Source: RGIG7179 sp051893555
GTDB lineage: Bacteria > Bacillota > Clostridia > Peptostreptococcales > Anaerovoracaceae
DNA length: 64,000 bases
NCBI GenBank assembly: GCA_051893555.1
Contig: JBJFHL010000087.1
Span: 21,649-85,648, forward strand
Direction: 5' to 3'
Positions 10,763-18,884 of this stretch are shown piece after piece (position 1 is the first letter of the stretch; every line of letters begins with the position of its first letter). The translations under genes and the position numbers were made by a program. Under the pieces are notes generated by a model. That model had not been told where the DNA came from, did not search any database, and saw nothing but the letters and a program-made list of their open reading frames with translations.

Positions 10763-12410
10763 GGACAATTATCCCCTCCGGCCCAGCAAAACCCGCAGAA
10801 TCCGTCCGGTATCCGGCAGAAAAACGTCCTTTTTTTCCAAGGCTTCCCGTTTTTCCTTTTTCCCCCGGCAAAATCCACAGGATCTCGCTTCCGATGGCTG
10901 CCACCTGCAACCGGTCTCTCTCGGCTTTCGGCACCTTCATGTCCACCAGCAGATCCTGCAGTTTCTTCCGGTGAAGTCCCCCGCCCGTGGCGATGGTCAT
11001 AAAGTCGCCTGCTTTTCTTCTGCGCAAAATAATTTTGCCCGGCACGTCCTCTCCGTATACGGCTTTCAGTGCATCCAGGGAAAATCTGGCCTGCATCCGG
11101 CTCCCGGCGGAATCATGGCCGCCGGAATCGCACCCGCCGGAACCGCACCCGCCGAAATCAAAGCCGCCTGCCGGCGGGACATCACGCCCGGTGGTCGGCG
11201 CATCCTGCGTGGTCTGTGGCACTAGCTCCGTGAAGATCCGCAGCGTGCCCTGCGGTTGTGCGGCTTCGTCTTTTTCGATGGTCAGCCGTTCATAGACACG
11301 CTGCGCCGAAAATCCGTCCGGCAGCTCCCACCGGGCGGACGGGCTGTCTCCATGCACAATCTGATCCATTCCGTCCAGGTGGGCCGCTGTCAGCCCTTCT
11401 TTCAGGCCGGCTTCCTTCGCTGCCTTCTGATAGATCCGCATCCGGACCGCCGGATGAAGCTGCCGCAGGGTTTCGATCTCCAGGCCGGCCGCCGCATCGG
11501 CCGGATGACCGGAAAGCACCGCATCCGCCTGACGGGTCAGATAGTCCTTATCGGCAGCGGCGGCTCGTCCCAGCCGGTTCACCGTCTCGATGATGTTTGG
11601 GTTGAAATGTTCCTGCAGGTACGGAATCAGTTCCAGACGGATCCGGTTCCGCATATAGACCGTCTCCTCGTTGGTGTGGTCCCGCCTCGGCGTCAGCCCG
11701 CGTTCTGTGCAGTACGCTTCGATTTCCTCACGGCTCACATCCAGCAGCGGCCGGATGACGGCGAAGCCTCCTTCATCATATCGTTTATAGGCGATTCCTG
11801 CCAGTCCATCCGGCCCGCTGCCCCGCAAAAGGCGGAAGAGAATGGTTTCGCACTGATCCTGCGCGTTTTGGGCCACGGCGATGGCAATCTGCTCCCGCGG
11901 CACCGGCGCCCCGCACGGCGCTGCGTCTGGATGCGCATGCCCTGCCGCGCCATCAGGATGTGCATGTCCCGCCGCGCCATCAGGATGTGCATGTCCCGCC
12001 GCAATGTCCTCCGCGGTCTGGCGGAAGGCTTCGTAGCGCACCTTCCGGCCGGCTTCCTCCGGGGTCAGTCCTTCCTGCCGTGCGATGGCCGTGCAGTCGT
12101 AGCGAAAGGTTCTGCACGGCCAGCCTGCCGCTTCACAGAACCTCTCCACGAAAGCCTGATCCTCTTCCGCCGCGCCGGGGCGGAACATATGGTTCACGTG
12201 GACCGGATACAGGTTCAGATCCCACTCCGGGGCCATACTGCAAAGCACGTCAAACATGCACAGCGAATCGGGCCCGCCTGACAGACCCACCACGATGTGC
12301 ATTCCTTTTTCCAGCAGCTGCTGTTTTCTGATTGTCTGCAAAATTGTGTTTTTCATTTTCTTCTTTGTATTGCAATTGGGCGATGTGGATTTCCGGTTGG
12401 TTTGTTTCAC
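10746..12410 (-). CDS. tilS: tRNA(Ile)-lysidine synthase
   Basis: Attaches lysine to C34 of the CAU-anticodon tRNA-Ile, an essential decoding step. The PP-loop SGGPDS lies near residues 44-49, VHVNHMFR near 71, and RNRIRLELIPYL and the C-terminal substrate-binding domain (RRRKAGDF) follow. Two oddities: a 9-residue AGHAHPDGA unit is repeated three times near residues 137-165, and a Gly-rich run (GGCGSGGCDSGG) lies near 420-440. Neither is normal for TilS. The GTG at 12410 overlaps the upstream stop as GTGA, suggesting coupling. The ATG at 12356, preceded by AAGAAG, gives a more typical N-terminus (MKNTILQTIRK) and may be the true start. Confidence 0.93.
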   Translation of the reverse strand: MKQTNRKSTSPNCNTKKKMKNTILQTIRKQQLLEKGMHIVVGLSGGPDSLCMFDVLCSMAPEWDLNLYPVHVNHMFRPGAAEEDQAFVERFCEAAGWPCRTFRYDCTAIARQEGLTPEEAGRKVRYEAFRQTAEDIAAGHAHPDGAAGHAHPDGAAGHAHPDAAPCGAPVPREQIAIAVAQNAQDQCETILFRLLRGSGPDGLAGIAYKRYDEGGFAVIRPLLDVSREEIEAYCTERGLTPRRDHTNEETVYMRNRIRLELIPYLQEHFNPNIIETVNRLGRAAAADKDYLTRQADAVLSGHPADAAAGLEIETLRQLHPAVRMRIYQKAAKEAGLKEGLTAAHLDGMDQIVHGDSPSARWELPDGFSAQRVYERLTIEKDEAAQPQGTLRIFTELVPQTTQDAPTTGRDVPPAGGFDFGGCGSGGCDSGGHDSAGSRMQARFSLDALKAVYGEDVPGKIILRRRKAGDFMTIATGGGLHRKKLQDLLVDMKVPKAERDRLQVAAIGSEILWILPGEKGKTGSLGKKGRFSAGYRTDSAGFAGPEGIIVLEYLC

Positions 12411-13063
12411 CGAAGCCGCACCACCGCCACGGTGGCGTCGTCTGTCGTTCTTCCTCTGTACTGCCGGATCGCTTCCTTTAAAATCCGGTCTGCCAGCTGC
12501 CGCGGTCCGTAATATCGGCCGGTTTCCATTTCATCGTCTATCAGCGATGTAAGATATCTGCCTACCCAGCTGCGTCTGCCGCTGTCTGAAATGCCGTCGG
12601 ACATCAGGATGATGGTATCTCCCGGCGACAATGCCAGCGTAACCCGGGCCAGTTTCACCGCCGGCACGATGCCCACCGGCAGTGCCGGCTGCTGAATCCG
12701 CATCAGGCGGCCGCCGCGCACCACAAAAGACGGTGCGGCGGCCTGCTTATAGAACATGGCCATTCCTCGCTCCAGATCCAGTATCACCAGATCCAGGGTG
12801 GCAAAAATCTCATTCTGTTTCTGTTCCTGTTCCATATGCCGGTTGACGGTCTCAATGGCACGGCTGGCCGGCATGCCCTCTTTCAGAAGGCGGCGGAGCA
12901 GCCGCACCACCGCCTGGCTTTCTGCCGCCGCGGCGGAGCCGCGGCCCATGCCGTCGGACAGAATCACTGCCCGGCCGCCGCCGGGCAGGCTGCAGGATAC
13001 CGCGGTATCGCCGCAGCCTTCTGTTTCCGCCGCCAGTGAAGCGTAACCAATGCTCACTTCCAT
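12407..13063 (-). CDS. SpoIIE-type PP2C serine phosphatase domain protein
   Basis: A 218-residue soluble protein matching the C-terminal phosphatase domain of SpoIIE, which dephosphorylates SpoIIAA and activates sigma-F early in sporulation. Metal-binding motifs are visible: GCGDTAV, ILSDGMGRGSAAAAES, ILMSDGISD and TTDDATVAVVRL. The ten transmembrane segments and the central region of full SpoIIE are absent. The ATG at 13063 is preceded by AGGAGGGGG, a strong ribosome site. The order phosphatase-tilS-ftsH parallels the B. subtilis spoIIE...tilS-hprT-ftsH region, except that hprT is missing here. Whether this is the sporulation phosphatase or a stand-alone stress phosphatase is open. Confidence 0.85.
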   Translation of the reverse strand: MEVSIGYASLAAETEGCGDTAVSCSLPGGGRAVILSDGMGRGSAAAAESQAVVRLLRRLLKEGMPASRAIETVNRHMEQEQKQNEIFATLDLVILDLERGMAMFYKQAAAPSFVVRGGRLMRIQQPALPVGIVPAVKLARVTLALSPGDTIILMSDGISDSGRRSWVGRYLTSLIDDEMETGRYYGPRQLADRILKEAIRQYRGRTTDDATVAVVRLR

Positions 13064-13201
13064 GTCTTCCCCCTCCTGGTGCTCTTTTCCGATGATCCCT
13101 TCCGAAGAGAATACCACAGAGAGAGAAAAAAAGCTGTCGAAAGCCGCCGAAGCCGGGCGCATAGATTTTGCAAAGAAACCGGGCTGACCGATCCGACCGG
13201 G

Positions 13202-14032
13202 CTATTCGATATTAAAAAAGACTTTGGCGTTTTCCATGGTCTGCCGGGCCACGTCTTCGTAGGTCATGCCCTTCAGCACGGCCACCCGCCGGGCCGTATA
13301 TTCCACGTAAGGGGACATGTTCTTTTTGCCGCGGTGGGGTTCCGGCGTCAGGTACGGCGCGTCGGTTTCCACCAGCAGATACTCGATGGGGATCTGGGCG
13401 GCGACTTCGGAGGTTTTACGGTTGTTTTTGTAGGTCACGGGGCCGGCGATGGACAGGGTCGCCCCCAGCTTCACGTACTGACGGCCCAGTTCCAGACTGC
13501 CGCTAAAGCAGTGGAGCAGCACCCGGGCGTCTTTTTCTTCCGTGCCGTCCGGTCCCTTTCGCTTCGGGAACCAGCTGCAGCGCTGGTCGCTGAATGCGCC
13601 TTCTTCTTTCAAAATGTCCATGGTTTCCTGGTCGGCTTCCCGGGAGTGGATCACGATGGGCAGGTGCAGCTGGTTGGCCAGCTGAATCTGGCGGCGGAAC
13701 CAGTACCGCTGTGTGTCGGCGTCGGACAGGTTATAGTGGAAATCCAGGCCGATCTCGCCGATGGCCTGCACCTTTTCCTTCTTCGTCAGGGCGCCGATCA
13801 TCTGCAGCATCTCTTCATCCATGGTTTTGGCGTCGTGGGGATGAACGCCCACCGCGGCGTAGCACCACGGATTTTGCTGTGCGTCCTTCACCGCCTGCAG
13901 GGAGCTGGGCAGGTCAAAACCGATGTCCATCACGCAGGCCACGTCGGATGCCTCGATGGCCGCGATCAGTTGCTGCCGCTCCTCCTCGGTGTAGGTTTCA
14001 TTATTAATATGTGTATGCGAATCAAAAAGCAT
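13202..14032 (-). CDS. tatD: TatD-family metal-dependent DNase
   Basis: Amidohydrolase-fold nuclease with 3'-5' exonuclease activity on damaged DNA and possibly D-aminoacyl-tRNA deacylase activity. Family motifs: FDSHTHIN at the start, AVGVHPHDA, IGEIGLDFHY, LPIVIHSREAD, VLLHCFSGS and LLVETDAPYLTPEPHRGK. A short insert (residues about 155-170, FPKRKGPDGTEEKDA) precedes the HCFSG strand. I chose the ATG at 14032 because GAGGAGAAG precedes it and homologues begin MLFDSHTH. It lies downstream of metG, as in many Firmicutes, but is separated from it by about 390 bases of structured noncoding DNA. Confidence 0.94.
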   Translation of the reverse strand: MLFDSHTHINNETYTEEERQQLIAAIEASDVACVMDIGFDLPSSLQAVKDAQQNPWCYAAVGVHPHDAKTMDEEMLQMIGALTKKEKVQAIGEIGLDFHYNLSDADTQRYWFRRQIQLANQLHLPIVIHSREADQETMDILKEEGAFSDQRCSWFPKRKGPDGTEEKDARVLLHCFSGSLELGRQYVKLGATLSIAGPVTYKNNRKTSEVAAQIPIEYLLVETDAPYLTPEPHRGKKNMSPYVEYTARRVAVLKGMTYEDVARQTMENAKVFFNIE

Positions 14033-14057
14033 GTTTCTTCTCCTCAATGGACAACAA

Positions 14058-14081
14058 GGAGGGGCAAAATTTCGCCCCTCC
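14058..14081. other. Hairpin in the tatD leader
   Basis: GGAGGGGC and GCCCCTCC form an 8-bp perfect stem about 25 bases upstream of the tatD ATG. It lacks a long T-run, so it is a weak terminator candidate or a leader structure. Confidence 0.5.
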
Positions 14082-14119
14082 GATGGTTGCTGTAGGTTAT
14101 TTTAGTTTGCACGGCAAAA

Positions 14120-14367
14120 GGGACGCCAAACTGCCTTTTTTCACCCCTGTGGCGTCCCGCAAAATCCATTCTGCGGATATTTTTCGCTTTTCAGGCGCGC
14201 TCTGCTTCCATATACTGTATTTCATTCAAAATACGTCCATGCCGTTCGACTTTTTTCGACACGAAAACGTGCCTGGGTGCAAGGATTTTGCGAAGCTTTT
14301 CCGAAAATTTGCTTCCGTCAGGGGCTTACGGGACGCCAATCGCTCTGAAAATCGCCATTTGGCGTCC
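14120..14367. repeat. Paired inverted repeats with GGACGCCA arms
   Basis: Two stem-loops use the same arm sequence: GGGACGCCA at 14120-14128 with TGGCGTCCC at 14150-14158, and GGACGCCAA at 14331-14339 with TTGGCGTCC at 14359-14367. Together with the tatD-leader hairpin they fill the roughly 390-base gap between metG and tatD (14033-14422), in which I see no gene. Confidence 0.7.
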
Positions 14368-14422
14368 TTTTCGGTGTGCGGAAAGAGAAATCGCCCCGGT
14401 GCCGTCCCCGGCTGCGCTGTTC

Positions 14423-16375
14423 TTACGTCACCGGATTGCCATCTTCTGCGATGGTGGTGACGATCTCGCACCGGTCGCCGTTATCGGCAAACAGCAGCAT
14501 GCCTTTGGATTCCATGCCACGCAGCTGTCTCGGCTTCAGGTTGGCCACCACGATGACTTTTTTGCCCACCATTTCTTCCGGCGTGAAATCTTCTGCCACA
14601 CCGCTGATGATCTGGCGGCGCTCGGTGCCCATCTTCACCTGGAACACCAGCAGCTTATCTGCTTTCGGGTGCTTCTCCGCGCTGAGGATGGTGCCGACGC
14701 GGAAGTCAATCTTGTCAAAATCGTCATAGACGATCTCCGGCTTCAGTTCCAGCGGAATGTTCTCCGGCTCAGCCGGTGCGTCCTTGGCGGCGCCCAGAGC
14801 GGACAGCTCTTCCAGTTCCTTTTCGATGTCCAGACGCGGGAAGATCGGATCGCCCTTCTTCACCTGTTCGCCATACATCATATCAAACTCGAAGGCATCT
14901 TCCCATACCACATCGCTGTACCACAGACCCAGCTGCTTGCGGATCTCTTTGGAAGTGGTGTGCATGAACGGATAGATCAGGACAGACACGATCCGCAGGG
15001 TTTCTGCCAGATTGTGCATTACCGTATCCAGTTCCGCCTTCTTTTCCGGATCCTTTGCCAGGATCCAAGGCGTCTTTTCATCGATATATTTGTTGGCCCG
15101 TCTTACCACGATCCAGATTTCTTCCAGTGCCATGTTGAAGGCGAATTTATCCATCTGGGTTTCCACTTTGGCAGCTGCGCCGGTGGCGATGGACTTCAGC
15201 TCGCGATCGATCTCGTCCTCGGTCTTGCTTTCCGGAACGAAGCCGCCGCAGTATTTCTCGATCATGGAAACGGTTCTGGAAACCAGGTTGCCCAGGTCGT
15301 TGGCCAGATCGTAGTTCATTCTCTTCAGCATCACCTCATTGGTGAAGACGCCGTCCTGTCCGAAGGTGTACTCCCGCAGCAGGAAGTATTTCAGGGCGTC
15401 GATGCCGTAGCGGTCGATGAGAACCACCGGATCCACCACGTCTTTGCCCTTGGCGGCTTTGGACTTGGAGACTTTCTCGCCGCCCAGCAGTAGCCAGCCG
15501 TGGCCCAGAACCTGCTTCGGCAGCGGCAGATCCGCACTCATCAGCATAGCCGGCCAGATCACCGTATGGAACCGGACAATTTCCTTGCCCACCAGGTGGA
15601 CGTTTGCCGGCCAGTATTTGTCATACAGCTCCGGTTCATCCGGATAGCCCAGGGCCGTGATATAGTTGGTCAGTGCATCCAGCCATACATAGATGACATG
15701 CTTCTCATCGATTGGAACCGGAATCCCCCAGTCGAACGTGGAACGGGAAATGCAAAGATCATCCAGTCCCTGCTTTACGAAGGAAATCATTTCATTTCTT
15801 CTGGATTCCGGCTGCAGGAATTCCGGATTGTTCTCAAACAGTTCCAGCAGCTTGTCCTGATATTTGCTCAGTTTGAAGAAGTAAGCCTCTTCCTTGGCAG
15901 GCTGCACCGGCCGTCCGCAGTCCGGACAGCAGCCGTTCACCAGCTGGCTCTCGGTCCAGAAGGATTCACACGGCGTGCAGTAAAGGCCTTCATACTCTCC
16001 TTTATATATATCACCTTTTTCGTACATCTTCATGAAGATCTGCTGTACCCGCTTCACGTGGCGCGGCTCGGTGGTCCGGATGAAATCGTCATAGGAAATT
16101 TCCATGGTCGCCCAAAGCTTCTTGATGCCGTCCACCACCTCATCCACATAGGCCTGCGGGGTCACGCCCTTGGCGTCCGCCAGGGTCTGAATCTTCTGTC
16201 CATGCTCGTCGGTTCCGGTCAGGAAATGTACATCATACCCGCAAAGCCGCTTGAACCGTGCCATGGCGTCCGCCATGACGGTGCAGTAGGTATGGCCGAT
16301 GTGCAGATTGCTGCTCGGATAGTAAATCGGCGTGGTAATGTAGTAGGTGCCTTTCGATCCTTTTTTTTCTGTCAT
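14423..16375 (-). CDS. metG: Methionyl-tRNA synthetase with C-terminal tRNA-binding domain
   Basis: Charges tRNA-Met. The 650-residue class I enzyme shows HIGH at residues 25-28, FLTGTDEHGQK near 53-63, one zinc knuckle (CTPC and CPDC in the 130-150 region) and the signature loop as KVSKSKA near 300 (Val in place of the usual Met of KMSKS). Residues about 545-650 form the EMAPII/Trbp111-like tRNA-binding domain (DFDKIDFRVGTILSAEKHP, IISGVAEDFTPEEMVGK, NLKPRQLRGMESKGM), which drives dimerisation. The ATG at 16375 matches the family start. A promoter lies at 16498-16527. I looked for a T-box in the leader and did not find one. Confidence 0.96.
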   Translation of the reverse strand: MTEKKGSKGTYYITTPIYYPSSNLHIGHTYCTVMADAMARFKRLCGYDVHFLTGTDEHGQKIQTLADAKGVTPQAYVDEVVDGIKKLWATMEISYDDFIRTTEPRHVKRVQQIFMKMYEKGDIYKGEYEGLYCTPCESFWTESQLVNGCCPDCGRPVQPAKEEAYFFKLSKYQDKLLELFENNPEFLQPESRRNEMISFVKQGLDDLCISRSTFDWGIPVPIDEKHVIYVWLDALTNYITALGYPDEPELYDKYWPANVHLVGKEIVRFHTVIWPAMLMSADLPLPKQVLGHGWLLLGGEKVSKSKAAKGKDVVDPVVLIDRYGIDALKYFLLREYTFGQDGVFTNEVMLKRMNYDLANDLGNLVSRTVSMIEKYCGGFVPESKTEDEIDRELKSIATGAAAKVETQMDKFAFNMALEEIWIVVRRANKYIDEKTPWILAKDPEKKAELDTVMHNLAETLRIVSVLIYPFMHTTSKEIRKQLGLWYSDVVWEDAFEFDMMYGEQVKKGDPIFPRLDIEKELEELSALGAAKDAPAEPENIPLELKPEIVYDDFDKIDFRVGTILSAEKHPKADKLLVFQVKMGTERRQIISGVAEDFTPEEMVGKKVIVVANLKPRQLRGMESKGMLLFADNGDRCEIVTTIAEDGNPVT

Positions 16376-16497
16376 TGTTTATAGTCTCCCTTCATCTCCC
16401 CCTCGAATGAGAGAGGGCAGTTTGCTGGTGCCGCTTCCTGTGCGGCGCGTTATGGTGCCGCCGGCGTCCGATCCGGCTGCCGGCATTCCTACCCTAT

Positions 16498-16527
16498 AGA
16501 ATACCACAGTTTCAAGGCATTCGTCAA
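16498..16527 (-). promoter_or_regulatory. Sigma-A type promoter for metG
   Basis: TTGACG and TATTCT are 18 bases apart on the minus strand, about 125 bases upstream of the metG ATG. Confidence 0.6.
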
Positions 16528-16553
16528 TCCTTCGCAAAGCATTCTCGCCCCAC

Positions 16554-17609
16554 TTACCGGAACGAGAAATAAACGCCTCCCGGCTGCAGCTTCGTACCCT
16601 TCAGCAGCGCCATCTCTTCTACCGTAACCAGCTGAAAACCCTGTTCTGTAAGCTTTGGAATCAGTCGCTTCGAAGCCTCCGCAGTGGAAGCATAAAGATC
16701 ATGCATCAGAACGATATTCCCGTCTTTCGCGTGCCGCATGACTTCTGCATAGACGGAATCCGCATTCCTTGTTTTCCAGTCCCGGGTATCCACATTCCAC
16801 AAAATCACAGGCATCCCCACTGCTTTTTTCACCGCATCGGAAGCGTTTCCGCCGGGTGTTCTGGTAATCACGGGCGCTTCCCCCACTGCCTTCTCCACTG
16901 CGGCATTGCACTTGCTGATCTGCTGCCGGATTTCCTTGGACGTCAGTCCGGAATAAAATGTGTGGGAGTAGGAATGGTTTCCGATCTGGCATCCCATTGC
17001 ACTCGCCCGGTTTATGGTTTTCGCATAAGATTTGACCCGATTTCCGACGAGAAAGAATGTGGCCAAACCACCGTTTTCCTCCAGGGTATCCAGAATGGCG
17101 GCTGTGTTTCCTGACGGGCCATCGTCATAGGTCAGGCAAATTGCCTTCTTATTTCCGTAAACCGTCCGCAGCAGCACGCCGTTTTCATCAAAAGTGTAAA
17201 CATTTCCTCTGATTTTATGTATGCCGGTATACCGTTTCCCGGTGATTCTTCCAAGATAATACCTGTTTCCGCCAATGGTATGCCATCCCCTGTACAGCTT
17301 TCCCGTTTTTTTGCCGAAATAATAGGTATCGCCATCGATGGTCTGCCAGCCTTTCAGCATGACGCCATCCTGATAACAGAAGGTTTCTCCGGACGCATCC
17401 GTCTGCCACCCGTTTCGTACAGGCACCTCGCTGTCCCCCGGCGACTCACTGTCCCCCGGCGACTCGGACGGTTCCGCACCGGATACTTCAGGTAATTCCC
17501 CTGCTTCCGTTGACGGAGCCGGTTCCACCGTCTCCTGCGCCCAGGAAACCCCGGAAAATACGGTCATGATCAGCATAACCGCAAGCATTGCTGCAATGAT
17601 TTTTTTCAT
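16554..17609 (-). CDS. Secreted polysaccharide deacetylase with wall-binding repeats
   Basis: A 351-residue exported NodB-type deacetylase, probably acting on peptidoglycan or another N-acetylated glycan. Residues 1-24 are a signal peptide (VFSGVSWA). A Ser/Pro/Glu linker with a repeated ESPGDS unit follows. Residues about 65-140 hold three or four cell-wall-binding repeats (NGWQTDASGETFCYQDG, KGWQTIDGDTYYFG, RGWHTIGGNRYYLG). The catalytic domain begins near 155: TYDDG, HSYSH, RTPGG, and ILWNVDTRDW then IVLMHD are the five NodB motifs, with the metal-binding Asp-His-His set intact. The ATG at 17609 is preceded by a GGGGA ribosome site. Transcribed alone. Confidence 0.9.
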   Translation of the reverse strand: MKKIIAAMLAVMLIMTVFSGVSWAQETVEPAPSTEAGELPEVSGAEPSESPGDSESPGDSEVPVRNGWQTDASGETFCYQDGVMLKGWQTIDGDTYYFGKKTGKLYRGWHTIGGNRYYLGRITGKRYTGIHKIRGNVYTFDENGVLLRTVYGNKKAICLTYDDGPSGNTAAILDTLEENGGLATFFLVGNRVKSYAKTINRASAMGCQIGNHSYSHTFYSGLTSKEIRQQISKCNAAVEKAVGEAPVITRTPGGNASDAVKKAVGMPVILWNVDTRDWKTRNADSVYAEVMRHAKDGNIVLMHDLYASTAEASKRLIPKLTEQGFQLVTVEEMALLKGTKLQPGGVYFSFR

Positions 17610-17675
17610 TCTTACTTCGTCCCCTTTCGAATATTGCTTGTGCTCTATTCATGTTATGCGAAAACAGAAGTGTCG

Positions 17676-18485
17676 TCAAGAAGAAATGCAGAAACTGTCT
17701 AGAATTCTGCCGATCGACACCATATCCACGGCGCCATCCAGGCTGTCCGCCGTCAAAATCAGATTTTTTCCCGGCAGGATTCCGTTTTGAATGTAGAGCT
17801 CCAGCTTTTTCAGCGCCTGCTGCCTGTATTTTTCCTGACTCAGCAGGCCCAGATGTTCCCAGTAAATCCAGTCTTCCTCCGGTGCATTTTCATATGGCAG
17901 CAGAATGAAGTCGGTGTAGACCGTGGTGCCGTATCCATCCGCCCCGTACAAAGTGATTCCTTTTTCGTACATAATATAAAACCCTTTCGCATATGCCAGT
18001 TCTGCAATGGCAGCCTCAATTCGGGATCGAACGACGAGCCCGAAGCTGGTTGTGTGGATCAGATGCTCCCGGAAATACGGGTTTTCAGACTGGGTAAACC
18101 GGATCCCATTCTCTGCATATTTCCCAGGATTGGGATCCTCTGTTCGATAACTTTCCGGCAGCCTCGTTTTCAGCGAATCTACATCATAAGGCTGATATGC
18201 ATGCAGAAAACGATCCAGCGCCTGCAGATTCCTTTCCAGAACCATTTTCCCTTCTGCACAAAGCCGCTGATGCTGCAGTTTTTTCACCAGTTCCATCTGA
18301 TTCCGTCCCAGATAAATCTCTCTGCTGCAACCCTGATGTTTCACATAATACTCCCGTTTACCGTTCTTCCTGTTCCTGACAATCAGCCGACAGGCACTGT
18401 CGTATTTCTTCGCTTCCGCCTCGTAATAATTCAGCAGCTCTGCCTCCACGCGGCGCTCCTTTTTCAATTGTCGGATTAAATCCAT
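17676..18485 (-). CDS. PD-(D/E)XK nuclease-like protein of unknown role
   Basis: A 269-residue cytoplasmic protein. The first 75 residues are charged and helical. A conserved core follows: RFTQSENPYFREHLIHTTSFG, then RSRIEAAIAELAY. The last third reads YTDFILLP...YWEHLGLLSQEKYRQQALKKLELY, then NGILPGKNLILT. The Asp and the Glu of WEHLG sit where the acidic residues of a restriction-endonuclease-like fold would be, but the usual following Lys is Leu. The gene at 61231-62073 is a clear paralogue in which the same site reads AENKG. The ATG at 18485 has GGAGG six bases upstream, and a 17-bp-spaced promoter lies at 18540-18568. The nuclease assignment is inference. Confidence 0.7.
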   Translation of the reverse strand: MDLIRQLKKERRVEAELLNYYEAEAKKYDSACRLIVRNRKNGKREYYVKHQGCSREIYLGRNQMELVKKLQHQRLCAEGKMVLERNLQALDRFLHAYQPYDVDSLKTRLPESYRTEDPNPGKYAENGIRFTQSENPYFREHLIHTTSFGLVVRSRIEAAIAELAYAKGFYIMYEKGITLYGADGYGTTVYTDFILLPYENAPEEDWIYWEHLGLLSQEKYRQQALKKLELYIQNGILPGKNLILTADSLDGAVDMVSIGRILDSFCISS

Positions 18486-18539
18486 TCATGTCCTCCTTCT
18501 CTGGCGCACACATACACACGCTTCCCATCACACACTGCT

Positions 18540-18568
18540 ATCATACCGCGTTTCGACGGCTATCGCAA
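18540..18568 (-). promoter_or_regulatory. Promoter for the PD-(D/E)XK-like gene
   Basis: TTGCGA and TATGAT are 17 bases apart on the minus strand, about 55 bases upstream of the ATG. The rest of the gap 18569-18812 is AT-rich with no gene that I can support; a half copy of the terminator arm (TTTTACGTGGA) occurs near 18640. Confidence 0.55.
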
Positions 18569-18812
18569 CTGTTTATTGTAATTTAAATACATAATTTACA
18601 GTAAAATTTTTCAAGTCATCCCGTAAACTCGCCCTTTTTTCATTTTACGTGGACGATTTTACAGTTTCTGGATTTTTTCTCGCATGGATTACACCCGCTC
18701 TTTGCTGTAGGTGCTCCAGTTTCGACATTTCCCAACAAAATCCGACATTTTTCTACACGTTTTTTCTCGTACTTTTGTGGATTGCTTCTGTGTTCTCCGC
18801 CTCAATGCAGAA

Positions 18813-18859
18813 AAAACTCCACGTAAAATCTTAAAAATCGAGCATTTACGTGGAGTTTT
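18813..18859 (-). terminator. Terminator of gltBD
   Basis: AAAACTCCACGTAAA and TTTACGTGGAGTTTT are perfect 15-base arms around a 17-base loop. A and T runs flank both sides, so it can act in either direction. It lies 26 bases beyond the gltD stop. Confidence 0.8.
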
Positions 18860-18884
18860 CATTTTTATTTCATTCTCTGTGTCT

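Noticed and set aside
16376..16553. Possible T-box leader upstream of metG
   Set aside because: No T-box sequence (GGTGGNACCGCG-like) or antiterminator/terminator pair could be found; only a promoter is visible.
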